Below the pieces are notes generated by a model that saw only the letters and a list, made by a program, of their open reading frames with translations, had not been told where the DNA came from and ran no database searches. Shown in pieces: positions 17,022-25,051 of a DNA stretch of 64,000 nt; the first letter of the stretch is position 1; the number at the start of each line of letters is the position of its first letter. This stretch comes from Streptomyces prunicolor NBRC 13075 (GTDB lineage Bacteria > Actinomycetota > Actinomycetes > Streptomycetales > Streptomycetaceae), in assembly GCF_000367365.1 (NCBI RefSeq), contig NZ_BARF01000074.1, forward strand, positions 186,001 through 250,000, in the 5' to 3' direction. The position numbers and the translations under genes were made by a program.

Positions 17022-18443
17022 TCAGGTGGTCTTGGTGGCGCGGCCCATCAGACGGCGGTCCAGGACGGTCAGCAGGAGGACCGCGAGGCCCGCACCGACC
17101 AGGACGAGGCCGAGGATGTGCAGACCGTGGTCGGTCACGCCGGTGCGGAAGACGATGCCGCCGATCACGGCGGAGGTGATCGTCCCGAGGTAGCCGAAGG
17201 TCCTGAACAGGCCGGAGGCGGTGCCTATTTGGTCGGGCGGCGCCTCCAGGTAGAGGGCGGTCTGGTTGCCGACGGTGGTGGTCGCCGAGGCGACGCCGAA
17301 GATCAGGGACACCAGCACGATCGCGATCGCCGGGCTGTGCGAGGAGAGCAGCATGATCCCGGCCGAGCCGATCAGCATGGTCACCGCGGCGACGATCAGC
17401 GGGCCGCGGATCAGATTGCGGCGGGCGAGCGGGCGCGAGAGCAGCGCGGAGACGGCGCCCATCGGCAGCAGCAGGAGTCCCGCCGTCACGGTGGAGAAGC
17501 CGTGCGCGGCCTCCATCCACTGGGTCACGCCGTACATCACGGTGTAGGTGCCGAGCAGGGAGAGCGCCTGGCGCAGATAGGTCCGGGTCAGGGCGCCGTT
17601 GGCGGCGAGGCCGCGGAAGTCGAAGAACGGTGCCGGCTTGCGCAGCTCCCACCAGACCGTGGGCACCGCGGCCAGCACGAAGACGGCGAGCGCGGTCCAC
17701 CCGAGGCGGGGGAGGCTCATCAGGAAGATGACCAGCGCGGTCATCGCCACAGCGAAACCGAGGATGCCGGGCAGGTCGATCCGGTCGGCGACCCGGCGGA
17801 AACCGTTGTCCGTGCGGTCGAGTGCCGGGTCCTTGGGCAGCCAGCGCACGGCCATCACCATCGCGGCCAGGGTCACCGGGATGTTGATCAGGAACGCCCA
17901 GCGCCAGCCCGCGGCGCCCACCAGCAGTCCGCCGATGGGCGGGCCGATGGCGGCGGTGGCCATGCCCGCGATCGCGATGCCGCCGAGGACTCCGCCCGGC
18001 GGGGCGTCGAGTCCGGCGTCCTGGGCGCGGCGCCGGATCAGCACCATCGCGCAGGGGAACGCGGCCGAGGTACCGATGCCGACCAGCACCCGGGCCACGG
18101 TCAGCATCGCCAGGTTCTGGCCGAGGCCGCCGACGACACCGCCGAGCAGCACCAGGACGATCCCGGCGAGGAAGATCCGGCGCGCCCCGAGCACCTCCGC
18201 CAGCTTCCCGGCGGTGGGCTGCGCCACGGCGCTGGCCAGGTAGAGCGAGGAGACGAGTACGGCGGTGCTGCCGACCGCGACGTGCAGCTCGGTGGCGATC
18301 GGCACCAGCGCGGTCGCGATGATGGAGCTGTTGACCGGGTTGAGTCCGGCGCCCACATAGAGCGGGGTCGTGAAGGTCCAGGCGAAGGGCTTGCGCACGA
18401 GCTCGCGCGCCGGGCCAGACACCTTGCCGGTCCCGGTCCTCAT
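17022..18443 (-). CDS. MFS drug-efflux-type transporter (DHA2, 14-span)
   Basis: A 473-residue transporter with about 14 hydrophobic segments. The loop between helices 2 and 3 reads QPTAGKLAEVLGARRIFLAG, the position of MFS motif A, and the motif C-like stretch GPPIGGLLVGAAGWRWAFLINIP marks a drug/H+ antiporter. Its ATG overlaps the MarR stop (ATGA), so the regulator and pump are co-translated. By analogy with MarR-pump pairs it exports a toxic aromatic compound that also relieves MarR repression. Confidence 0.86.
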   Translation of the reverse strand: MRTGTGKVSGPARELVRKPFAWTFTTPLYVGAGLNPVNSSIIATALVPIATELHVAVGSTAVLVSSLYLASAVAQPTAGKLAEVLGARRIFLAGIVLVLLGGVVGGLGQNLAMLTVARVLVGIGTSAAFPCAMVLIRRRAQDAGLDAPPGGVLGGIAIAGMATAAIGPPIGGLLVGAAGWRWAFLINIPVTLAAMVMAVRWLPKDPALDRTDNGFRRVADRIDLPGILGFAVAMTALVIFLMSLPRLGWTALAVFVLAAVPTVWWELRKPAPFFDFRGLAANGALTRTYLRQALSLLGTYTVMYGVTQWMEAAHGFSTVTAGLLLLPMGAVSALLSRPLARRNLIRGPLIVAAVTMLIGSAGIMLLSSHSPAIAIVLVSLIFGVASATTTVGNQTALYLEAPPDQIGTASGLFRTFGYLGTITSAVIGGIVFRTGVTDHGLHILGLVLVGAGLAVLLLTVLDRRLMGRATKTT

Positions 18444-18910
18444 ATCCCGCCGTCGTTCAGCTCGGTCGTGGCGAGGCGTTCCAGCAGCTCGATGGCCTTC
18501 TCTACGTCCTTGCGCTCGTCCGGGGCGACGAGCTGGTCGATGGCCCGGGCCAGGAAGGAGGCGCGGCCCGCGAGCAGCTTCTCGACCAGTTCGGTCGCGG
18601 ACGGGTCGGCGCTCATCAGCTTCTTGCGGCCGTCCTGCGCGTCGGGCTCGCTGCGGACCAGCCCGGCGGCCTTGAGCACCGCCAGGCTCTGCGCGATGGA
18701 CTGCGCGCTGACCCGCTCCAGCGCGGCCAGCCGCGCCGCGGTGACAGGGCCCTCCCGTACGACGCTCGCCAGCACGCCGAGCTGCGTGAGGGTCAGGCCG
18801 GTCGCGTGCTGCCCCGACTCCGTGCGCAGCCGGGCGCGCAGCCGGGTCATCGCGTCGTTGAGCCGCTGAGCGGTCGCGACGGACTGCTGCGGCGGGGGGT
18901 TCGTGGTCAT
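18440..18910 (-). CDS. MarR-family transcriptional regulator of the adjacent efflux pump
   Basis: A 156-residue winged-helix protein: GLTLTQLGVLASVVREGPVT, AARLAALERVSAQSIAQSLA, then the wing VRSEPDAQDGRKKLMSADPS. It is the first gene of the operon with the MFS pump (4-base overlap). The large perfect palindrome at 18923-18962 starts 13 bases upstream of its ATG and overlaps where RNA polymerase must bind, so autorepression is likely. Confidence 0.88.
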   Translation of the reverse strand: MTTNPPPQQSVATAQRLNDAMTRLRARLRTESGQHATGLTLTQLGVLASVVREGPVTAARLAALERVSAQSIAQSLAVLKAAGLVRSEPDAQDGRKKLMSADPSATELVEKLLAGRASFLARAIDQLVAPDERKDVEKAIELLERLATTELNDGGI

Positions 18911-18922
18911 GGATCCAACGTA

Positions 18923-18962
18923 AAACTACACAAGTAACTTTGCCAAGTTACTTGTGTAGTTT
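18923..18962. promoter_or_regulatory. Perfect inverted repeat, 18-bp arms: MarR operator
   Basis: Left arm AAACTACACAAGTAACTT (18923-18940), spacer TGCC, right arm 18945-18962 as the exact reverse complement. It is markedly AT-richer than its surroundings and lies directly upstream of marR. The core AAGTAACTT-N4-AAGTTACTT has the symmetry and length expected for one or two MarR dimers. Confidence 0.82.
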
Positions 18963-18987
18963 CCTGCTGTCGGCTGGATCACACAGT

Positions 18988-19026
18988 CGGATCAGGCGGT
19001 CGGATCAGGCGGTCGGAACAGGCGGG
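18988..19026. repeat. 13-bp tandem repeat, about three units
   Basis: CGGATCAGGCGGT occurs at 18988-19000 and 19001-19013, with a variant (CGGAACAGGCGGG) at 19014-19026. It lies between the marR operator and the end of the hydrolase gene. Probably a slippage product with no visible function. Confidence 0.55.
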
Positions 19027-19030
19027 TGGA

Positions 19031-19948
19031 TCACCCGGTCAGCTGGGCGGCGAAGAAGTCGCCCAGCTTCTCGACGGCGGGCGTCACGTACTGCTCCTTG
19101 TCATAGAGATCGACGTGCGAAGCGCCCTCGATCCACACCAACTCCTTCGGCCCGTCCGCCTTTTGGAACGCCTCCACGCTCATCCAGGACGTCACCGCGG
19201 CCCGCCCGACGATCAGCAGCAGCGGTCGCGGCGCGATCAGCGCGACGGACGTGAACGTGTCGAAGGCGGCGATGCGGTCGACGCTCGTCCAGGTCAGCGA
19301 CTTGGCCGAACGGGGGTGCCCGGCGCGCGGAGTGCAGTAGTACTCCCAGCCCTCGTAGACATGTGGGCCGCCCGCACGCGCCTCCTCCTCGGTGGCGGGG
19401 AAGACCGGGAAACGCTGGACGTCCGCACCACCGGCCTCCGCGGTACGGGCCGCGGAGGCGGCGGCCAGCATGCCTGCCATGACCGCCGGGTCCTGGGCAC
19501 CGTCCGCGCCGAGCCGGAACTGCCGTGACATGTCTACGGCGCTGACCGCGCCCACGGCCCGGATGCGCGGGTCGGTCGCGGTCGCCGCGAGGGCGTAGCC
19601 GCCGGAGGCGCAGATGCCCAGTGCCCCGATGCGGCCGGGGTCGACCTCGTCGAGGGTGCCGAGGAAGGAGACGGCGGCCTTCAGGTCCTCGACCCGCTGC
19701 CCCGGATCCTCCAGACTGCGCGGCTCGCCCTCGCTCTCACCCTGGTGGGCGGCGTCGAAGGCGAGCGTGACGAACCCGCGCTCGGCCAGCAGACGGGCGT
19801 ACAGACCGGAGGCCTGTTCCTTCACCCCGGTGCCGGGATGCCCGACCACGATCGCGGGACGCGGCACCCCCGGCGTCTCCTCGTCCGGGGTGTAGAGGTG
19901 GCCGGCGAGCTTCAGGCCCGCGCTGAGGAAGGTGACATCGGTACGCAT
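19031..19948 (-). CDS. Alpha/beta hydrolase, YcjY/dienelactone-hydrolase-like
   Basis: A 305-residue protein starting MRTDVTFLSAGLKLAGHLYT. The oxyanion region is VVGHPGTGVKEQ, the nucleophile motif GICASGGYALAAT, an acidic residue follows LLLIVGRAAVTS, and His lies in EGASHVDLYD. A predicted cap lies between. I chose the start ATG with GGAG eight bases before it; sequence upstream is low-complexity. It is transcribed divergently from an XRE regulator at 20109, which may control it. Confidence 0.82.
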   Translation of the reverse strand: MRTDVTFLSAGLKLAGHLYTPDEETPGVPRPAIVVGHPGTGVKEQASGLYARLLAERGFVTLAFDAAHQGESEGEPRSLEDPGQRVEDLKAAVSFLGTLDEVDPGRIGALGICASGGYALAATATDPRIRAVGAVSAVDMSRQFRLGADGAQDPAVMAGMLAAASAARTAEAGGADVQRFPVFPATEEEARAGGPHVYEGWEYYCTPRAGHPRSAKSLTWTSVDRIAAFDTFTSVALIAPRPLLLIVGRAAVTSWMSVEAFQKADGPKELVWIEGASHVDLYDKEQYVTPAVEKLGDFFAAQLTG

Positions 19949-20108
19949 GGGATGCACTCCAGTCGGAGGTGAGGGTGAGGGGGAGAGGGAGGCCGGTGTA
20001 CGGCCATGCCCCCACCGTCGTCCCGCCCCACCCGGCGCCACCAGGGACGGCTCTGCCTATGCGGTTCTGTACCAGGCACGCCCGCGCCGGCCCGAGGACA
20101 CTGGACCC

Positions 20109-21020
20109 ATGGCAGACCGTGACGCGCCGCCCACCTCTAACCCCTCCGGCCCCACCGACCCCGTCGGCCCCTCCGGCAACGAACTGGGCGACTTCCTGCG
20201 TGCCCGCCGCGCGGACCGCGACCCGCACCAGGCGGGCTTCCCCGACGACGGCCGACTGCGGCGCGTACCCGGTCTGCGCAGGGAGGAACTGGCGTATCTC
20301 GCGCACGTGAGCGTCGACTACATCGTCCGCCTGGAACAGGGCCGCACCCGCAGAGGCTCCCGCGCCGTCCTGGACGCACTGGCCGACGCGCTGCACCTCG
20401 CCCCGGACGAGCGCACCTACCTCTTCACGCTGGCCGAGGTCGCGCCGGGCGCGTCCACCCGGCCGCCCGTACGTCGCGAAGTCGCCCCGCGGCTACGACA
20501 GTTGCTGGACACCATGCACGACATCCCGGCGATGGTGCTGCACCGGGGCATGGACGTGCTCGCCTGGAACCGCGCTGCCGTCGCCCTCCTCACCGACTTC
20601 GGCGCGCTGCCCCCGGCCGAACGCAACCTGATCCGGCTCACCTTCCTGGATGCCAACTTCCGGGCCCTGTACGCCGATTGGCCCCGGGCCGCCCGCGAGT
20701 GCGTCGCCGTACTGCGCATGGAGGCGGGCCGCACCCCGCACGACCCGGCACTTGACACCCTGATCGCCGAACTCGCCGCCCGCGACCCGGACTTCCGCAC
20801 CTGGTGGGCCGAGCACCAGGTACGGGGACCGCGGCAACTCACCAAGACCTACGTCCATCCGGTCGCCGGTGAACTCACCCTCGACGTCCAGCAGTTCACC
20901 GTCGACACGCATCCGGAGCAGTTCCTCGTCGCGTACACGGCCCCACCGGACTCGCCCTCGCACGAGGCGCTCCGGTTCCTGTTGCAGTGGGCCGGCCTCA
21001 GCAGCACCCAAGCCGGGTGA
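20109..21020 (+). CDS. XRE regulator with MmyB-like ligand-binding domain
   Basis: A 303-residue protein starting MADRDAPPTSNPSGPTDPVG. After a Pro/Ser-rich lead of about 25 residues, the helix-turn-helix reads ELGDFLRARRADRDPHQAGF ... RRVPGLRREELAYLAHVSVD YIVRLEQGR. The MmyB-like PAS/acyl-binding domain covers about 115-300 (MVLHRGMDVLAWNRAAVALL, QVRGPRQLTKTYVHPVAGEL). Such proteins usually regulate a divergent hydrolase or dehydrogenase, which fits the gene at 19031-19948. Confidence 0.87.
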   Translation: MADRDAPPTSNPSGPTDPVGPSGNELGDFLRARRADRDPHQAGFPDDGRLRRVPGLRREELAYLAHVSVDYIVRLEQGRTRRGSRAVLDALADALHLAPDERTYLFTLAEVAPGASTRPPVRREVAPRLRQLLDTMHDIPAMVLHRGMDVLAWNRAAVALLTDFGALPPAERNLIRLTFLDANFRALYADWPRAARECVAVLRMEAGRTPHDPALDTLIAELAARDPDFRTWWAEHQVRGPRQLTKTYVHPVAGELTLDVQQFTVDTHPEQFLVAYTAPPDSPSHEALRFLLQWAGLSSTQAG

Positions 21021-21030
21021 ACTGACGCGT

Positions 21031-22023
21031 TCAGCCGCCGACCGGTGCGCCCGCCACCGCCGAACTGCCGGGCAGGGGCGTACGAGCGGGCCGTTCGGCC
21101 AGCACATCGAGGATGTTGTCCACCGCCAGGTCGACCATCGCGCCCCGGGTCGCCTCGGTGGCCGACCCGATGTGCGGCAGCGTGACGATGTGCGGCTCGG
21201 CCACCAGGGGGGACAACTCCGTTCCCATCGGCTCCCGTTCGAAGACGTCGAGCCCGGCGGAGTGCAGCCGCCCTTCACGGACGGCGTCCAACAGGGCCTC
21301 TTCATCCACGACTCCGCCGCGCGAGGTGCTGACCAGCGTGGCCGTGGGCTTCATCGCGGCCAGTTCGCGGGCCGAGATCAGATGGCGGGTCTCGTCGGTG
21401 AGCGGCACGTGCAGCGACACGACGTCGGAGTCGGCGAGCAGCGCGGCCAGGCCCACCGAGGTCGACAGGTCGTCGTCGGGCGCGTACGGGTCGTGGTGGA
21501 TCACGCGCATCCCGAAACCGTGGGCCCGGCGGGCCACCGCGCGGCCGATCTGGCCGTAGCCGACCAGGCCGAGGGTGGCTCCGTGGACGTCGAGGCCGAG
21601 ATAGTCGCGCATCCGGAACAGTTCCCAGGAGCCGTCCGCGAGGCTCGCGGAGGCCGCGCCGATGCGGCGGCGGGCGGCGAGGATCAGCGCGAAGGTGAGG
21701 TCGGCGGTGGTCTCCGCGAGGACGCGGGGCGTGTGCGTGACGACGATGCCGCGCTCGGCGGCGGCGACGCGGTCGACGTTGTCGAAGCCCATGCTGGCCA
21801 GCGCGATGACGCGCAGCGAGGGGCCCGCCGCGTCCATGAGAGCGGCGTCCACGGGGTCGTTGCCGAGGGCCAGTACACCGCTCACGCCGGGGGCGATGGC
21901 GGCGAGGTCGGTGGGTCCGGGCTTGGCGGCACCGGGCCAGGCCACCAACTCCGCGCTCTCGGACAGGCGTTGCAGGCCTTCGCCGGGCAGGATTTCACGG
22001 GTGGCGAGGACACGATTCTTCAT
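21031..22023 (-). CDS. D-isomer-specific 2-hydroxyacid dehydrogenase (glyoxylate/hydroxypyruvate reductase-like)
   Basis: A 330-residue cytosolic oxidoreductase. NAD(P) motif GYGQIG at 155-160; catalytic Arg235 (STSRGGVVDE), Glu264 (DVFEREP) and His284 (LPHIGSAT). HHDPYAP after the second strand, with His rather than an acidic residue, favours NADPH. It reduces a short 2-oxoacid such as glyoxylate, hydroxypyruvate or 2-ketogluconate. The ATG at 22023 has GGAG six bases upstream. It is on the same strand as LysR and at the edge of the pxp island, so it may remove a 2-oxoacid made there (inference). Confidence 0.85.
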   Translation of the reverse strand: MKNRVLATREILPGEGLQRLSESAELVAWPGAAKPGPTDLAAIAPGVSGVLALGNDPVDAALMDAAGPSLRVIALASMGFDNVDRVAAAERGIVVTHTPRVLAETTADLTFALILAARRRIGAASASLADGSWELFRMRDYLGLDVHGATLGLVGYGQIGRAVARRAHGFGMRVIHHDPYAPDDDLSTSVGLAALLADSDVVSLHVPLTDETRHLISARELAAMKPTATLVSTSRGGVVDEEALLDAVREGRLHSAGLDVFEREPMGTELSPLVAEPHIVTLPHIGSATEATRGAMVDLAVDNILDVLAERPARTPLPGSSAVAGAPVGG

Positions 22024-22087
22024 GTTCTTCTCCAGTGACGAGCCGCGTACAGCCATGTACAGCCGTGCATTACCGGCCGGGCGGATC

Positions 22088-22109
22088 ATTCGAAAGACGT
22101 TATTCGAAA
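22088..22109. promoter_or_regulatory. Pair of ATTCGAAA elements upstream of the dehydrogenase
   Basis: ATTCGAAA occurs at 22088-22095 and 22102-22109, 14 bases apart, each with a palindromic TTCGAA core, within an AT-rich stretch 65-86 bases before the dehydrogenase start. Spacing near 1.3 helical turns and position suggest a regulator site. The LysR protein encoded next door is one candidate. Confidence 0.5.
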
Positions 22110-22171
22110 TACGCTAGCCGCGGCGGTCACCGGAAACAAATAGCGGATTCGTCTGACGCTATCGGCCTTCC

Positions 22172-23083
22172 TTATTCTTCTCGGTTCTTGTCGCTGTCGA
22201 TCAGCTCCAGGAACAGATCGTGCACGGCCAGCGCGGGCTCCGAGAGCGGCTGATTGTCCGAGGTGACCACGGACAGTTTCACCGTGATCACGGGTTCCAC
22301 GATCCGCCGTACGGACAGCGTGCGGACGTCGAGAATGGCCCGCGCCGCCGACCACGGCAGGACCGTCGCGCCGATGCCCGCGTCCACGGCATTGACGAGG
22401 GTCAGCGCGGACTCGACCTCGCCCACCACGTTCAGTCGGAGCGAGGCCTGCTGGAAGGCGGCGTCCACGACCTGCCGGATCGTGTGGATCCGGCTGGGCA
22501 GCAGCAGCGGCAGGTTCGCCAGCTCCGCCAGGTTCACCTCGCCCTTCCCGCACGGTGCCGTGTCGGCGGGCGCGCCGATCAGATACAGGTCCTCGGTGCG
22601 GACGGGCTCGAACTGGACACCCCGGAGCGGGCCGGCGCCGTAGATGAAGGCCATGTCCATGCGGCCGGTCATGATCGCCTCGCTGATCACGCCGCCGAAG
22701 TTCTCGTTGATGTGCAGCAGGATGTCCGGGTAGCGCTCGCGCACGCTCTTCAGGAGCGGCAGCGCGAGGGCCGCGCCCAGGCTGTAGGGGGCGAGGCCCA
22801 CCGAGACGCTGCCGGCGGGGGCCCGGCCGGAGACGTCGACGGCGGCCTGCGCGAGGTCCACCTGCCGGAGGATGAGCTGCGCGTGCAGGTACAGCGCCCG
22901 GCCCGCCTCGGTCGGGGCGACCCCGCGCTTGCTGCGGATCAGCAGCTGCTGCCCGAACTGTGCCTCCAGGGCGGACAGTTGCTGGCTCAGCGCCGGCTGG
23001 GCGATGTGCAGGATGTCGGCCGCGCGCGTGATGCTCCCCGCGTCGATGATCTTGATGAACGAGTAGAGACGCCTGGTGTCCAT
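22172..23083 (-). CDS. LysR-family regulator of the pxp catabolic island
   Basis: A 303-residue protein: winged helix at 1-60 (MDTRRLYSFIKIIDAGSITR, then AADILHIAQPALSQQLSAL) and a periplasmic-binding-like effector domain at about 90-295. The sequence resembles the Nac/CynR branch. It is divergent from pxpA with a 355-base gap, the usual LysR arrangement, so it most likely activates the pxpABC operon when its small-molecule effector is present. No box can be named with confidence. Confidence 0.88.
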   Translation of the reverse strand: MDTRRLYSFIKIIDAGSITRAADILHIAQPALSQQLSALEAQFGQQLLIRSKRGVAPTEAGRALYLHAQLILRQVDLAQAAVDVSGRAPAGSVSVGLAPYSLGAALALPLLKSVRERYPDILLHINENFGGVISEAIMTGRMDMAFIYGAGPLRGVQFEPVRTEDLYLIGAPADTAPCGKGEVNLAELANLPLLLPSRIHTIRQVVDAAFQQASLRLNVVGEVESALTLVNAVDAGIGATVLPWSAARAILDVRTLSVRRIVEPVITVKLSVVTSDNQPLSEPALAVHDLFLELIDSDKNREE

Positions 23084-23438
23084 TGCGCGGGGCCTTCCAG
23101 ATGGAGCGAAGCCTCATCGTAGGGAGCGTTCACCCCGAAGCACAGCCCTGGTGGGTGGAGGGTGTGAGGGGGGTCATAGCCGTTCGCGATAACGCCAGAC
23201 CGAACGCATATTGGCGATCACGCGACCGGCGGAATAAGTTGAGCGGAACATCCACACCGGAACGGCTCGACGAACTCCTCGACGAATCGCCGAGAAACTC
23301 ATTGTCCGTGTCCGATATGAGCGGATCATTTTCCGGATGTCACGAAGACGTGATGACTTCGCTTCCCCGGTCACTTCCTTCACCGGTTCCGCCTTCCCCG
23401 GATTTCCCCCTTTCCGGCATTCCCTCCCGGAGGACGTC
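23084..23438. promoter_or_regulatory. Divergent control region between lysR and pxpA
   Basis: A 355-base region with no credible gene. It is locally AT-richer (about 23170-23340), with stretches such as GATAACGCC, CGCATATTGGCGATCACG and CATTTTCCGG. It should hold the promoters of lysR and pxpA and the LysR sites, but several T-N11-A matches exist and none stands out. GGAGG at 23429-23433 is the pxpA ribosome site. Confidence 0.55.
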
Positions 23439-24218
23439 ATGACTCCCATGGTTGATCTCGTCGCCGATCTCGGCGAGGGATTCGGCGCCTACACAATGGG
23501 CGACGACGCCGCCCTTCTGGAGTTGCTGACGTCCGCGAATGTCGCCTGCGGATTCCACGCCGGTGATCCCCGCATCATGGACGCCACCGTGCGGACGTGT
23601 GTGGAGAAGCAGGTCGCCGTGGGCGCCCATCCGAGCTTCCCCGACCTGGTCGGCTTCGGCCGCCGCGCGATGGACCTCACTCCGGAAGAGGTCCGCACGG
23701 ACGTGCTCTACCAGATCGGCGCCCTCCAGGCCTTCGCCGTCGCCTACGGCACCCGGGTGCACCACGTCGCCCCGCACGGCCGCCTCGGCAACCTGGTCGC
23801 CGTCCGCGCCGACTACGCCCGCGCCGTCGTGGACGCCGTAGCAGCGTTCGACGAGTCACTGATCGTCCTCGCGCAGGACGGCGAGCTGGCCGACGCGGCT
23901 CGCGCCCGTGGCCTGCGCGTCGGCATCGTCGGCATCGCGGACCGCGCCTACCGCGCCGACGGCACGCTCGTGCCCCGCTCCGAGCCCGGCGCCGTGATCC
24001 ACGACCCCGACGAGGTCGCCCGGCGCACCCTGCGCATGGTCACCGAAGGCGTCATCCGCAGCGTCGACGACACGGACGTCCAAGTCGCCTGCGACACAGT
24101 CCTGTTGCACGGAGACAGCCCCGGCGCGATCGCGCTCGCCGCCCGCATCCGCGAGCAACTCCTCACCGCAGGCGTCGAGATCACCTCCCTCGACAAAGTC
24201 CTGAGCGGCAAGGAGTGA
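23439..24218 (+). CDS. pxpA: 5-oxoprolinase subunit PxpA (LamB/YcsF family)
   Basis: A 259-residue protein with family motifs LVADLGEGFGAYTMGDDAAL, NVACGFHAGDP, VGAHPSFPDLVGFGRRAM and HVAPHGRLGNLV. PxpA forms the ATP-dependent 5-oxoprolinase with PxpB and PxpC, opening 5-oxoproline (pyroglutamate) to glutamate. I chose ATG 23439 for its GGAGG five bases upstream and because the conserved domain begins right after it. The next gene starts 5 bases after its stop. The canonical LNxDxGE has Val-Ala before Asp, and the usual LYN of the PHG motif is LGN here. Confidence 0.9.
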   Translation: MTPMVDLVADLGEGFGAYTMGDDAALLELLTSANVACGFHAGDPRIMDATVRTCVEKQVAVGAHPSFPDLVGFGRRAMDLTPEEVRTDVLYQIGALQAFAVAYGTRVHHVAPHGRLGNLVAVRADYARAVVDAVAAFDESLIVLAQDGELADAARARGLRVGIVGIADRAYRADGTLVPRSEPGAVIHDPDEVARRTLRMVTEGVIRSVDDTDVQVACDTVLLHGDSPGAIALAARIREQLLTAGVEITSLDKVLSGKE

Positions 24219-24223
24219 CCGAC

Positions 24224-25051
24224 ATGAACAGCCTCCTCGCGGACGACCCGCTCGTGAACGGGCCCACGACAAAAGGCAGTTACGGCCACACCAATGCCAA
24301 TGCCAATGCCAACGTGACGATCGCCGACTGCGGCGACTCCGCCCTGGTCGCCAAGGCCGTAGGCCTCGCCGCCGAACCCGCCTGGCAACTCGTCCACGCC
24401 CTCGCCGACGCCCTGAACGCTGTCCAACTCACCGGCGTCCACGACGTGGTGCCCACCTACGACGCCCTCCTCGTCGAGTTCGACTGCGCCGCCACCGACC
24501 ACGACACGGTCCGCCGCGTCCTGGCCCACGAGGCGGCCCGCCTAGGCCCGCACCCCGCGCCCACCACACCCCCGCGCCGCTTCGTCGTCCCCGTCGTCTA
24601 CGGCGGCGAGTACGGCCCCGACCTCCCCGAGGTCGCCGCCCAACTCGGCCTGACCGAGGGCGAGATCATCGCCCTGCACTCCGGCTCCGACCTCACCGTG
24701 CGCTGCCTCGGCGCCCCCGCCGGAGCCCCGATGACGGACGGCCCGCCCTTCCCGAAGCCGGTACCGCGCCTCGCCTCCCCCCGCACCCGGGTCGACGCAG
24801 GCTCGGTCGCGGTCGCCGGACGCCAGGCGGTCATCTGCCCGATGCCCTCACCCGGCGGCTGGCCACTGCTCGGCCGTACCCCGGTACGCGTCCTGGACCT
24901 GCACAGCGACCCGATCACGGCGTACCGCCCCGGCGACACCTTCCGCTTCCGGCCGATCGACCCCCAACAGTGGGACGACTACGCCAACTTGAGCCTCGCG
25001 GACTGTACGGACCCGGCAGACCTGGCGGGCCAGGAGGTCGGCCATGGCTGA
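24224..25051 (+). CDS. pxpB: 5-oxoprolinase subunit PxpB (KipI family)
   Basis: A 275-residue protein. The KipI/allophanate-hydrolase C1 domain begins at about residue 30 (VTIADCGDSALVAKAVGLA) and includes VPTYDALLVEFD, RFVVPVVYGGEYGPDLPEVA and the Gly/Pro-rich loops ending GWPLLGRTPV. The N-terminal 28 residues are a poorly conserved lead that includes a hexanucleotide repeat (CCAATG three times plus CCAACG, 24291-24314) coding Asn-Ala repeats. It overlaps pxpC by 8 bases. Works with PxpA and PxpC. Confidence 0.9.
   Translation: MNSLLADDPLVNGPTTKGSYGHTNANANANVTIADCGDSALVAKAVGLAAEPAWQLVHALADALNAVQLTGVHDVVPTYDALLVEFDCAATDHDTVRRVLAHEAARLGPHPAPTTPPRRFVVPVVYGGEYGPDLPEVAAQLGLTEGEIIALHSGSDLTVRCLGAPAGAPMTDGPPFPKPVPRLASPRTRVDAGSVAVAGRQAVICPMPSPGGWPLLGRTPVRVLDLHSDPITAYRPGDTFRFRPIDPQQWDDYANLSLADCTDPADLAGQEVGHG

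Noticed and set aside
22086..23117. Alternative minus-strand frame over lysR of 343 codons
   Set aside because: It is a shifted frame of the LysR gene with Arg/Gly-rich, domain-free translation.
24291..24314. Hexanucleotide repeat in pxpB as a phase-variation switch
   Set aside because: The unit is 6 bases, so changes keep the frame and would only alter a non-conserved N-terminal lead.
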